Shown: one piece after another, positions 38,320 through 49,730 of the stretch | Layout of the letters: each line of letters starts with the position of its first letter | Numbering within the stretch: position 1 is the first letter of the stretch | Source of the DNA: Telopea speciosissima | Taxonomy: Eukaryota > Streptophyta > Magnoliopsida > Proteales > Proteaceae | DNA: 64,000 nucleotides | Reading direction: 5' to 3' | Assembly (NCBI RefSeq): GCF_018873765.1 | Contig: NC_057921.1 | Location: 65,709,557-65,773,556, forward strand | Program-made: the position numbers and the translations under genes | The notes under the pieces: model-generated | Seen by the model: the letters and a program-made list of their open reading frames with translations, nothing else | Database searches by the model: none | What the model was told of the DNA's origin: nothing

Positions 38320-39413
38320 TTGGGCAATGATAGCAGTCCATCTAACGATTTTAAACTCAGAATCTCGGATGTTGATTTCGATTTGTATTGATCAAAATTC
38401 AATGGGATCGATCCCAAAAACCCTAGAATCGGTCCCTTAGATCTGAAACCCACTAATCTGGTCCTAAAAATCCTAGAATCAGTCACCCCAAAATAGCCAA
38501 AATTGAGGTCTCGCGGTCAATTCCAATTTGAGTTGGTCGATTTGACCAATCCAATTCCGGTTTTTAAAATGTTGGCCCCACGCCCAGCTCCCCCATCAAA
38601 GGGTTTGTGACTCTAGCCCTAAGTTGACAAGTCGATCTTGGAGCTCTTCTCGGACTTGTATGGTCAACACATCAATTTTGATAAAAGTGATGTTTTTTTT
38701 AGCCGAAATGCCTCTATGGAGGAGAGATGACGCTAGTCTTCTGTGTTAGGTATCAAAGAGATGTCTAGGGATTCTGTTTACGTTGGAACTAACTTTTTTC
38801 ACTCTAGATCAAAAGTTTCAAGTCTCTAGCATATTGTGACTTGCATGAGGAACCGTTTCTCTAGCTAGAAAGCTAATATGCTCTCTTAAGTCAGCTGTAA
38901 GATTCTAACTCAAATTGTTCTTGCAACTATTCCTTCTTACCTCATGTCTTTTGCTTTTCCTAATAAAATTTGTCGTAAGTATAAATTCTATTTGCCTTCG
39001 TTTTTTGTATGGTGATAAAAAAGAATCAAAGAAACTCCATTTGATCTATTGGAAGAGGAGGCTTAGGCTTGAGAAGCTTAGCCACCCAAAACAAGGCCTT
39101 GTTAATGAAGATGGCATGGAGATTTTGAGTGAACCACATAGTCTTTGGGTAAGGACTTTAAAAGTTAATATTTCCATAATGGATATGTTTTCGATCAAAG
39201 AATCATTTCCAAAAAAGGATCTTGGACTTGAAATAGCATCACTTGCATCTTACAAGCCCTGAAAAATCTAGTATATAAAAAAGTGGGAAATGGGTTGGAC
39301 ACTTTCTTTTGAACTGATCATTGGCTCCCTAATCTCAATTGTAACGTCTCCAAGCATTCCTGTCATAATCAACTCTCTAAACTCAAACATGTGGAATAGC
39401 AACTTAGAGTATG
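38320..39413. other. Intergenic stretch without a recognisable gene
   Basis: Only short frames are present. One open stretch at 38915-39262 (plus) has no domain, no splice context and no coding-like composition. Nothing else is supported. Confidence 0.35.
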
Positions 39414-39684
39414 TATGGTAATCTTCCAAAAAATGGATTCTGGTGTTTTTTCTGATTCTGGGGATAGAATTGTAACAAATTATGTATGGGTTGTCCGGTC
39501 CGTTTCAGTGATTTTTTGAAACAGATCGAATGATATAATTGATTCTGGCAAGTTTTTTAGAAACATCAAAATGTTGTTTCTCACATTTTAGAATTGATTC
39601 TACCAATTTTTTGGTGAAAAACCAAGGACTTAAGTGAATCAAGGACAGTGATGGCATTTACCATCAAAACATAACAAAACTTAA

Positions 39685-39858
39685 AACCACACCCTGAAAT
39701 CTTACAAGGAACCTCGGCTTCGGGAGCAGAGACTCGTCTTCGTTCTCATTGGCATCGCCATCGCCATCGCAACCCTCATCTTCATACTGATTCCATCTTC
39801 CTCCTCTTCGTCTTCCATCCCATCGATATACGGCAACAAGTATGAATCGATCCCTGAG
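39685..39858 (+). pseudogene. UXS: UXS (UDP-glucuronate decarboxylase) first-exon fragment
   Basis: The reading frame gives TLKSYKEPRLREQRLVFVLI and continues into GIAIATLIFIL, the cytosolic tail and single signal-anchor segment of Golgi-type UDP-xylose synthases; Arabidopsis UXS4 has LREQRLIFVLVGIAIATLVF. There is no start codon: an in-frame TAA at 39682 precedes the fragment. It ends at a plausible donor, CCTGAG|GTGTAT. UXS makes UDP-xylose from UDP-glucuronate for cell-wall polymers. This copy cannot make enzyme. Confidence 0.78.
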
Positions 39859-40477
39859 GTGTATTTCCCTATGGGATCTGGGTTCTGTTCTTTTCGTTTC
39901 ATTTGATTTTCTCTATGTTTTGTTCAAGTGATCATGTGTTGAATGAACTTTCACTTTCTCAACTTCTGCTCAAGAAGAACTATCTTTTGATAATCGTTGT
40001 TTTCTTCAAGTTCTAATCTTGGGCACACATTTTCTATCCCCTAAAGCTTTGAACTTTGACAAATTGCATTGGGGTTCTCTGTTTTGTTGGTTTTCCGTTC
40101 TCTGCTTCCTCTGCATTGAAACCCATTTATTTTTAATTTGGGTTTTGCTGGAAACTCTTTAGATTTTGAAGGAGGGTTGGGTGTTATCCCATTGGTACCT
40201 CTCTCACTGCTCTGTTTTTTTTTTTTTGGTTAACCCTTCTTTCCATCTGATTTCGATCCCAAGCTTCTTGCTTGGATCTGGTCGTAATAGTTTCAGAAAT
40301 TTTGGGGTTAACGCATAGTTTATTCTCGTGATTTTCGGGAACGAACGAACCTGAATTGAAACTTGGGAAACTTCAAACTTGCAGAGTTTAGATAATTGGA
40401 ATTGGGTTATTGGGTAATCCTTCTATATTTGAATGGTGTTAGTGAGTAGTGACTAAAAACAGTGTGGAACAATGACA

Positions 40478-40549
40478 GGGGTTCGGAGCTGTTACGATGA
40501 AGATAAAAGAACAGCCGAGACATTAACGATGGATTACCACACAGGGGCT
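40478..40549 (+). pseudogene. UXS: UXS catalytic-exon fragment (YxxxK region)
   Basis: After an intact-looking AG acceptor, the frame reads GVRSCYDEDKRTAETLTMDY and then HTGA. This matches the UXS/short-chain-dehydrogenase active-site block SCYDEGKRTAETLTMDYH, whose Tyr and Lys form the catalytic pair. One change (G to D between Tyr and Lys) is visible. After Ala the sequence diverges from UXS. The fragment lies 0.6 kb after the first-exon piece with all intervening exons missing, showing an internally deleted capture. Confidence 0.82.
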
Positions 40550-40749
40550 TTGGGAAAGCTATGTGATTTAGGGTTTATGAACCATACATGTTTCTGTGTA
40601 TTTGTGTATTTGTAGTAGAAGAATCAATTTTTCACCATACAACATTTGTTGATACAGAAATATGCTAAAAATCCAAAAACAGAAAAAATCGATTCTGACT
40701 CCGAACCAATTTTTTGAAACAGAATGATTGCCATACATACCCTTACTTT

Positions 40750-43015
40750 CTACCCTTCGTAAATTTTTTTTTTTTTTTTTTTGGGTAATACTTCTTACTC
40801 CATTTCGTATCTGTGAAATCCTTAAAATTCCCTTATGTTCCAACCCAGACCATTGGTGTTGTAGCAAAACAAACAATAACCAATTCTCTACAAAGATGGC
40901 AGCAAAGTTTTTACACAAACAGAATTGTCTATCTCCACCTAATGTCTAATCAATCCCCTTCCCATTACACCTACATGGTGGAATTTTTTCTAGAAAATTA
41001 ATATCCATCCCAAGTTTAAAGTTCACCTGTGAAGAATTCTGAATGATGGTATCCCAGTTCGTGTGACCCTTGATCGATGGGCTGATATTGAGATGAACTG
41101 TCATTTTTGCAACCTTTCCATTGAAACATCTTGTTATGTTATTTTTTCTTGTGAGTTCAGCAAGCGGATTTAGACAGTTGGTCCTCTTGGCCTTCGTATC
41201 AAAAGCACATTGCACACATCGGTTTGACCTTTTTTGTATGAGTTAGTTACTACTCTTTCTATATCCCCTACAAAATGTAAGTGGGTTTTCAGTGTTATCT
41301 CCATCACTTCATATTTTATATGTTTCAATTTGGAAACATACGAATCAGGTTGTCATGGCCAATACATCACCCAATCCACAAATGATTCTGGACAACATCA
41401 TTAGATGGATTGCCAATTATCTCCATGTTTAACCGAATATTCTTCTCTTTTACCCTGCAACTATGATACATATAAATCTAATTTGCTTAAATCTTACTGC
41501 TCTCATTAACTTATCCTATTTTAATTTGTATAGGGCATACCAAGAGATCATTAACCGCACCATTTCATAATGGGTTGTTGGTCTTCTTTTTTAGAACTTT
41601 TTAGCTTTTACAGATCTGGATAACATTTTGTCAAACAATTTTTTTATGGTCGAAGCCAGGGGTCTTTTAAAAGGATTAACAGTCACCGCAAATTTAAGAT
41701 GGATTAACCTTCATATTTGGAATGTTTCACAAAACTTACAGAACATGTTACGGGAGCCTTCCAACCACATTTGGCTTTGAACTTCTTTTTATGTTTCTCA
41801 TATTACCGATCTTCTCTCATATGTAACAATTTGTAATGGAGTAAACAATGATGTTTGTGGTGTTTTTTAAAAGTTAGCAGCTAAGGCAAGCTGCCAGAAG
41901 TTACCCCTCTACTTTAAAGGACTGTCATGTCCCCTCTCACAAAGAGTTGGAAAAATCATAAACCCCCACTCATTAATTAATACCTTGAAACTCCCACCCT
42001 CTCACTTACATGGCTTACACAGTCATATATGAAAACTTTCCCCAAATCTTAGTTTAATGAAGTTTTCTTCTTTCATAAAAAAAATAATAATAATAATAAA
42101 AAATCCAAAAGGAAAAAGATGGTTAGGAAGGTTCAGGTTCCATTACCTTGATGGCAGAATCAATTCACTTACAAAAGAATAAGAAACGTGATTGAAGCAA
42201 GATTGAAGGATCCTAAAACCATTGAAAGAAGGAATCCACGGATGCAAACAAAGTGGATAGATGAACTTCACTCAAAACGCTTGCATATGATCTGAACAAG
42301 GTCATCTCTCACCAACAATGTTGTTTCATATCCAAGAACCCTGAATAAAAGTAAGGTTATCAAGGAAATGATGACAGATTATCTCCATGCCCGTTTAACT
42401 CTATTCTATCACTTTACAAACTCTATTTAGGTTGCAATTTTACATGTAAGCACAGAGAATTTGGGGTCTACTTGTCCATAAATTTGGACCCCATTCAGAA
42501 TTGCCACATGGCAAAATTTGGGGGGTATCAACACAGGCCACTCTCGTAAGTTTTGTCCTACTTAATATCAACCCTATATTCTAAAAGAATCAAACCCACA
42601 TCAATATCCTTTCTTTTCTTTTTTTTGTTGGGGGGGGGGGGGCGAAGACAAGAGATGCAAAGTACATAACAAGGTCTGCAGATTTCTTCCGGATCATCAA
42701 AAAGATGATGATGATGATGAGAGAGAGAGAGAGAGCACCGAAAAAGGGTCAATTCAGTATATGGATGGTTGAGGAGACGAGATATAAATATTAGAACTTA
42801 GAAAAATATCCCTCAATGCATTCAGTTATAATAATGCACTTAATTGTGGGTTTCTTGCCCAATTATCTACATTGAGTTAAAAAGTTCTGTACAAAAATGT
42901 AATGAATGATTCCTGCGAAGCAACATTTGAGTTCCAAACATACCAATGCAAGGAATTCATTAATATATGTGTCAATTTAAAAGTTAAAACTTTCAATCTG
43001 CATACTTGCTATGAC
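40750..43015. other. Stretch between the UXS-bearing element and the PH-domain gene
   Basis: No gene is assigned. On the minus strand 41034-41215 is open and ends at a CAG|GTGAAC donor-like site, but its product is not recognised. A plus-strand frame around 42170-42295 also has no known homologue in memory. A word shared with 34687-34745 (GGGGTCTACTTGTCCA) recurs at 42467, marking a dispersed repeat. A (GA)n run and a G13 tract lie near 42630-42735. The part next to 43016 is probably 3' untranslated region. Confidence 0.35.
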
Positions 43016-45861
43016 TCATCTGGTGTCTTTGACAGCTTCTGTATCATCAGTTCCTAGTTTACAGGCAGTGTGTAATGCCTTCAACCAAGAATCTACCTGG
43101 AAAACCCACATGTTAAATGTGAACATAATAATGGGCCACTAACATAAAATGACAGGAGATATAACCGGTCATGCACTCATGTTACTCATCAGCAAATGCT
43201 GCTAAGCCCACAAATTAGTCAGCTAGCTTCACACCTGGTCAGATTCAGTTATCCAACTGATAACTGAAGCATCAGACACAAACCCCTCCACCCCACATGC
43301 AAGGGAAAACAAAGATGGGGACAGGGGAGGAAAGCAGAGAAGGATTTGGTTTAAGGAAAGTTTGCTTTGAACTGCCGCCACATCTACATGCAGGCAAATG
43401 GATGCTCAGTAAATGGACGCCATATGTTAATAATGCAGATCAGATGCCAATCACATGGCACAGTCATAATTCCAACCACTGACATCCTGCACCATCTCAA
43501 GAGCCAAATTCTCAAATCCAATCCAGACCGCTAATTAATACAATATGCCTAATGGATTGTTCTGTAGAACTGCACCATCTATGTAAAGTTGGTGCCATAA
43601 AGAAGCTAATATTTGCAGCATTCAGATTACCAATCACAATGATCATCTTCCCCCCCCCCCCCCACGCATCTCACAGTAGACTGGTTTCAGAGAACCACTA
43701 CCTAAATATAAATTTTTTTCTCTTTAAATCACTAATGAACAATCATTGGATGCAAATGATGCAGAGCCCATGTGAGCTCATTAACATGCATAGCCCAGTG
43801 TGATGGATAGAAGAGACAGCCTCACATAAGACTGGTCCTACGCCCTCCTCCCCCCCCCCCCCTCCCTTTCTCCATTGTTGAATTCACTACTAATGCCACA
43901 AACTAACATTTCAGATGTGCACCCAAAAAAAAAAAAAAAAGATCACAGGATTTACCTGAATTTCAGAATGACTTGAGCATTCATATCTCAGTCCATGACA
44001 AGTTGAAATATAAAACGAATATCGTGTCTGCTCATCTTCCTGGACAAAACTTGGCAGTGGGCCTACTTCCACAATATCAGATAGTAGGGTTGAGTCTTGA
44101 GGACTCAGATCTACATAAAGGCAACAAGCAAGTTGTTCATAGTTTGAGATATCCAATCAGTACAGGGAAAAGATTTAGGCTATTACAATAACATTGTGGA
44201 CATACCAATAGTAAGTCTCTAAATCAACAGCGAATTTCAGTACACACACAAAGGGTCTTAACCTCAAATCGGTTACAAAGTCAACTGGTCCAATGATTTT
44301 TTTTTACATTGATAATTTCAAGGTCAAGTTCAAGGCCTAACAGAATATTCTTGTATTTTAAAAAAAAAATGAAAGAAAGAAAGAAAAAGAATTTATGCAA
44401 GAATTTTTGTAGGAATTCCATTGGATAGATAACTCAGCTCAATGAGAAGATCACCATGCATTCAAACACGAAGCCATATCATCATTAGTATAATATTAAT
44501 GTGGTATGCATCATTCCTATATCTAAAATTTCAACCAATAGGAGTAAATTGTGCCCAGCATTACGTTCAACTAGATAGAGAAGTAATAGGGTATCAGTAT
44601 TTTGAATGGAAAGAGATAATGCTATCTGATGGTAAACCAAATTCGGAGGGCACATGTTTCGGTGTTTCCAAAATAAACGCATTGCAGAAAATAGGACCTT
44701 TCTTCAAGCAATTCCATTAAGTAGATGAACCCTGATCCTCAAAATTCAAACCAAAATATTTAATAGAACTATAGAATGCATACAGTGCCCATGAAGACCA
44801 AATGTCATTACCTGTAGATAGTAAATATAAGAAGATACATCCGCCATGAAGAACGACAAAACGTGGAAGCCAATCATCAACATCAGAATCAATTATAGGA
44901 GGTTCTCCTGGTAATGCCGTCCATCTCTATTGACCAAAAACAGAAGGATCCAATAAGGAAGTTGGGATTATTTACAGATAGTGCAATGGAATGTCATTAC
45001 ATAGTGAAATGATATGAGAGCAGATAGGCATTACACTTCGAATAAACAAATAGCCAGACAGACGCGCAGACCTCAAAAGTTCATCAAGATGTTCCAACCT
45101 GAATGGATAAAAAACCATGGCTGTCAATGTGAAGTAGAGAGTGCAGGCTATCACAATATTAATAGAATCAGAAATTGGTGTAAATAGACCAGATATAAAA
45201 ATGAATAGTTATAATAAAACCTTAGTAACAGCCTCCCCCCCCCCCCCCCACCTAAGAATCTATAGTGAAATAAAATGATAGGAAATAATACATGGCAAGC
45301 AAAATTTGTATTACAGATAATAACTCAAACATCATCTCTTCCTTACTGAGCTCTCAGATGGGCTTCTCTTTCCTCTAAATCAGCAATCTCTGATTGAAAA
45401 GATTTGACCTCCGCAGTAGTTAGTTCAACCTGCAAGTTACAACCATTATTTAGGTAAATGGGATCACCCGCCCACCATATAGACTACCTTAACTACTATC
45501 ATTGATTGCAAAGAATTTGAGCCTTTTATTTCAATAATTTACCTTATCACTGGTTCCAGTTCCCCATTGAAACCCTTGTCTACCGAAAAAGTTTAACATA
45601 GCTGCAGCACTGATTAATTTTCGACTCCAAAAATGACCACGGGACCTTGAAAAATGGAAGTTACGAAGCCAGTAAAAGGTTGATAAATTATACATTGAAT
45701 TGATGGGTGTGTTTATGCAGAAAAAAAATGCAGTACCTCAAGGAATATTCAGTTATTGGCTGTGAATTAGTAGAGTTGTTTTTCTCAATGCAACCACCAG
45801 TTGGTGTTGAAGCTGCAAAATAGTCTGGAAAAACCTCGATCTTTGGGAGACCATCACCCAT
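43016..45861 (-). CDS. Coiled-coil and PH-domain protein, 7 coding exons, complete
   Basis: Exons from the 5' end: 45737-45861, 45543-45645, 45347-45429, 45035-45098, 44812-44926, 43956-44110, 43016-43096. All are GT-AG and in frame, giving 241 aa. The start MGDGLPKIEVFPDYF is the first in-frame Met after an apparent acceptor. Residues about 77-113 (VELTTAEVKSFQSEIADLEE onward) look like a coiled coil. Residues about 118-225 form a pleckstrin-homology fold, from SGYLFIRSRWTALPG through WLPRFVVLHGGCIFLY to the C-terminal helix with the near-invariant Trp in VDSWLKAL. PH domains bind phosphoinositides or proteins; no catalytic motif is seen. From memory it resembles Arabidopsis At4g23895, next to an NDPK gene, as here. 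Function is unknown. Confidence 0.88.
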
Positions 45862-47524
45862 GAAGGTTATCTTTACACCCAAAGAGCAGGTACGGTATAA
45901 TCTATGTATGATAAGACCATGTGATACTATAAATGTCCATTTTCCTTACAAAACTAAATGCACCATATAAGATATAAAGCCAACAAAAAGGAAATTAATT
46001 ACCTAGGCTGAGAATCATTTTTGACAAATTAACCCAATCAATAGCTTGTAGCCTAGTCAAATTATTCTCCAAGCCTTCAGCAAATAGAAAAATAAATGCT
46101 TCAAGTAATTAGGACCCAAGGGACTACATTAATGGGAAACCAAAAAAAAAGATGCTGCTAATCAATTTGTTATGTGCAGATAAAACATCATTTTATAAAC
46201 AGCAACAAGTCCCTTCTTTGGACCATTATGATGTTTCTCTTCTTGTATGATGAACCTCTGGGTGAATACTAAACAAGACAAAGGCAGTGGCACAGGAAAG
46301 GATGCTCGGTTGGGTTAATTTGAAAAGATAACAATACTTATGCTATCAACCTTAACCTACCTCACTCCATGAAGAATAAAATGCTCCCACTGCCATATCT
46401 TTCCTTATGTGGATGTCTGTCTACCTTGATATATCACTGACTCTAGACGATTTGGGTTTCTAGAAAGAAGATGATGGCCAGCATGTTTTATGTTTAATAC
46501 AAGGGGAGGGGGGGGGAGAGAAAGAACCAACAGATTAAAATTATCTGCTTGCCTTGCTTTTATACTTCTACACGAAGGGACTTCAAAGCAACCCAATTTG
46601 AAGCTCTCCAAAGAAATTGGGATAGTTTATCATCCTTTGCTGTATAAAATTATATATATTTTACCAGGAGCATAGGTCAGAATTTATATGACCACATAAA
46701 CTTTGATTGTGGGGTTAGCAGGAACTATCATTAGTTATTAATTCAAAGTTTGCCTATCGAACCCACCCCACCCCAAAAAAAAGGCAAAAAGAAGAACAGG
46801 TCTGGTCTACCCACCAACATGGATCTTGAAGTGAGGGTACCAGAGAAACCTCTAACAACGAATTGTGGATGTTCCATGCCTACATCCTTCACCAGGGTAT
46901 CCATAGCCATACATCCCCCCCCCCCCCCCAAAAAAAAAAAAAAGACATGGAAAGCTCAAAGGCCCCAAAGTGAAAATAATCAATCCCCGTATGCAATCAA
47001 TTCATCAGCCACCATCCAATAAAACGTCTACTAAAGAAATCAAATTCATACGATAGAAATAAACGAAAACTGAGTGAACAACTGGAAAAATAAATAAAAG
47101 AAGCATGAGAACAAGAAGTATTAATTGAAGATAGATCGATATCAATGAGTATATCAGTCCTCAAAATCATTAAGCAGTATCTCATAGTTCATCAGTAAAG
47201 CTCACAACCACCAGAAATCAAAACCCTTTAAAAGGAAATAAGCAACTTCACTGTTGATTGGCCTTATATCCTATAAAAATTTTCAGTCAATTACTCAAAT
47301 TCGAAGCTCAATACTTTCCCAAATCCGATCAATCAACTTCAAATGAACTCAGCTTCAAAGAATTTTGACTTTTTAGAGACCCTAACAATCTATTATGCTG
47401 AGGTAAGCAGTGTAGTAACGGAAAGAGATGCGCAGTAAATATGTCCAAAATATTCCGACATCAAAGCGATCAATTAGAGAATTCAACAGAAAGAGCTGTC
47501 AACGTATGAAAGAGCTGAAGAGAT

Positions 47525-47650
47525 CATACCTTCTTCTGTGCCGTTTACAAAAATCAATGGAATTCCTTCTATTTTGGAAGTTTAATTTTGTGAGTTTGGA
47601 ACCTGGGAGTTGGGAGTTGGTACCGTTCGGGGTCAGTTTACCAGATAGAT
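47525..47650 (-). other. Probable 5' untranslated exon of the PH-domain gene
   Basis: On the minus strand a CAGAAGAAG|GTATGA donor-like site stands at about 47529-47530, with the first coding exon (acceptor near 45870) 1.6 kb downstream. There is no conserved coding in this stretch. A leader exon followed by an intron in the 5' untranslated region is the simplest reading. Transcript data would settle it. Confidence 0.35.
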
Positions 47651-47850
47651 TCCACGCTTATGGCCTATTACGCTTTACGAAAAGACGAAAATGCCCTAAT
47701 TCCCTTCCTTTCGGTAGATCCCGCGTGGGAGTGGCTCCATGAGGCTGAGTTGGCGAATACCTGTCTAGGTCACCGGTCAGATCCCAGAGCTCAAGTCTTT
47801 TATAACTTTCCAACAAGAACCATAGAAGGATAAGGTTTTCTTTTTTTATT

Positions 47851-48535
47851 GGGTTTTTTTCACGTACCCCCTGATGTTTGACGTAATTATGAAAGCATTT
47901 TTCAATTTTAAAAAATTCTGCATGCCCCCTGGGGTTCTTAATAGTTAACATATTACCCCATTCCATCAGTCTAGGACTAACAATGTTAAAATTATGAGAG
48001 AAAATGACCAAATTGCCCTTATCTTCCCCAAATCATTTTCCTAAAACTTGCAACTCATCTTCCCCCAAACCTGCTAATAACTTCCCATTCTCCTTCCATT
48101 TTTAAAACCTAATCTAATTAAAACCCTCAACCCATTTTCTCTATCTAATCTCAAAACCAAATCCATCTTCTACTTTTTCAAGGTTTGGGAAGATGGATTG
48201 GTTTTGAGATTAGACAAAGAAAATGGGTTGAGGGTTTTAATTATATTAGGTTTCAAAAATGGAAGGAGAAGGGGAAGTTATGTGCAGGTTTGGGAAGATG
48301 AGTTGTAGGTTCTAGGAAAATGATTTGGGGAAGATGAGGGCAATGTGATCAATTTCCCTCCTAATTTTAACATTGTTAGTCTTAGACAATTTTAACATTG
48401 TTAGTCCTAGACTAACAGAATGGGGATACATGTTAACTGTTAAGAACCTCAGGGGGGGCATGCAAAATTGTTCAAAATTGAGGGATGTTTTCACAATTAC
48501 GTCAAACCTCAGGAGGAGTACTTGAAAAAAACCCC
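47851..48535. mobile_element. Large foldback TIR element (Mutator-like MITE)
   Basis: The whole 685-bp element is one inverted repeat. The left arm (47851-48171) and right arm (48190-48535) pair almost end to end around a ~18-bp loop; for example CTCAAAACCAAATCCATCTTC pairs with GAAGATGGATTGGTTTTGAG. The ends read GGGTTTTTTTCACGTACCCC and the reverse of GGGGTTTTTTTCAAGTACTC. It sits just upstream of the probable PH-gene leader. There is no open frame with domain content. Target duplication is ambiguous because the flanks are T-rich. Confidence 0.8.
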
Positions 48536-48552
48536 TTTTTTTGGGGTGGTGG

Positions 48553-49164
48553 TAGGGGTGTCAATCGATCGGTTCGGTATGGGTTCGATCCGATTTTTTC
48601 GATTTCAATGTGGCTTTTAGGGAAACCGAAACCGAACCAATAAGGACTTTTCGATTTCGACTCGTTTCAATTTCGGTGCGGTTTGGTTTCTTGTCGTTTC
48701 GGATTATGATAACGGGTTGATAGCGGTTTGGATTCAGTTCAGTACCGGGTTTTTTTAAAACAAGTTTGGGTTTGGTTTGTGCTTCTTTTCTTCTCTTTCT
48801 CTTTTCAACTACAAAAAATATTTCATTAGCCCCACACTTATAAAGGAGATCAATGGAAGAAGCATTGTTACAAATCAATTTCCCTATTTTCAAAACCTCA
48901 TACTCATTGATTTGTAACAATTTCCCTTACAAGCATAAACTTGCTCACTAATATATAAATCAATTTAATTATTCATAACCTTATACTCATTTTTTTTTAA
49001 TCGGTTTCATTTGGTTCGGTTTGTTATCAATTGGTCCGGTGCGATCCGATTTTCAACTGGTCCCATCATACCCCAGTCCAAAACCAATCCAATAAGGATC
49101 GGTTCGGTTTGGTCTCAGGTTTTTTTGATCGATCTTAACGGTTCGGTCTAAGTTTTGACACCCT
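48553..49164. mobile_element. hAT-type non-autonomous element
   Basis: The left end TAGGGGTGTCAA and the right end TTGACACCCT form the short inverted termini typical of plant hAT MITEs. Flanks GTGGTGG at 48546-48552 and 49165-49171 fit an 8-bp duplication with one end base unclear. The interior is rich in CGGTTCGGT-like words and encodes nothing. Confidence 0.7.
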
Positions 49165-49648
49165 GTGGTGGGGGGGGGGGGGGAAGGAGGGTAATTGGGT
49201 AAATGAAGGATCACAGAATTCACGGTTTAGGGGATAGTTATCCTTACACATACCAAATAACCAGGGACTTACATGTCATAAACACGATCTTTCAAGATAG
49301 GGAATGGGTTGTAGCATTACCATCCTAAAAGTATATAGTTATTTCAATTTTCTATTGGCGGCTTCAACAATAACCTCAGCTCTATGTATTGGTCTGAACA
49401 AGATACGACTTATTTGAACTTAATTGAATGAATAATTTATAAACATGCAAAGAAATCTTTCTGCAAGATTCCATGTATTCTATAGCTCCTTCCCGCATTA
49501 ATTGCCAATTTTTAGTCATTGAGATTCATAGGCGATTCGGATTAATATTTAGGGATAAATATTACCTTTCTTTTTCCCCTTTCAAACTAAACTCAAATAT
49601 AACTATAGCATTACCATCCTAAGAATTTATTTTTTTTCTTAAGGGGTG

Positions 49649-49716
49649 ATGTTCTTTGCTTGGGATTGCACGGGGGTGCAGGTTGCGATCCTGCTCCCCA
49701 ATGCAGAGAACATTTT
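49649..49716. repeat. Small inverted repeat
   Basis: ATGTTCTTTGCTTGGG and CCAATGCAGAGAACAT pair imperfectly around a GC-rich centre. It is probably a miniature transposon remnant next to the element at 49731. Confidence 0.45.
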
Positions 49717-49730
49717 GCAGTTTTTTTTTT

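Larger units (their letters stand above)
39417..40742. mobile_element. PIF/Harbinger-like element carrying captured UXS gene pieces
   Basis: The left end GAGTATGTATGGTAATC and the inverted right end GGGTATGTATGGCAATC form terminal inverted repeats that continue imperfectly for over 50 bp. The element is flanked by TTA at 39414-39416 and 40743-40745, the 3-bp duplication typical of PIF/Harbinger (Tourist-like) elements. There is no transposase. The 1.3-kb interior holds two exon fragments of a UDP-xylose synthase gene (39685-39858 and 40478-40549) separated by intron-like sequence, so this is a gene-capturing (Pack-type) element. Confidence is high for the structure, somewhat lower for the superfamily. 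Confidence 0.78.

Noticed and set aside
39685..40549. A functional UDP-xylose synthase gene
   Set aside because: There is no start codon, the middle and last exons are absent, and both pieces lie inside a transposon.
41034..41215. Possible minus-strand coding exon ending at a GT donor
   Set aside because: No recognisable homology, no partner exons and no start; kept only as a note in the region description.
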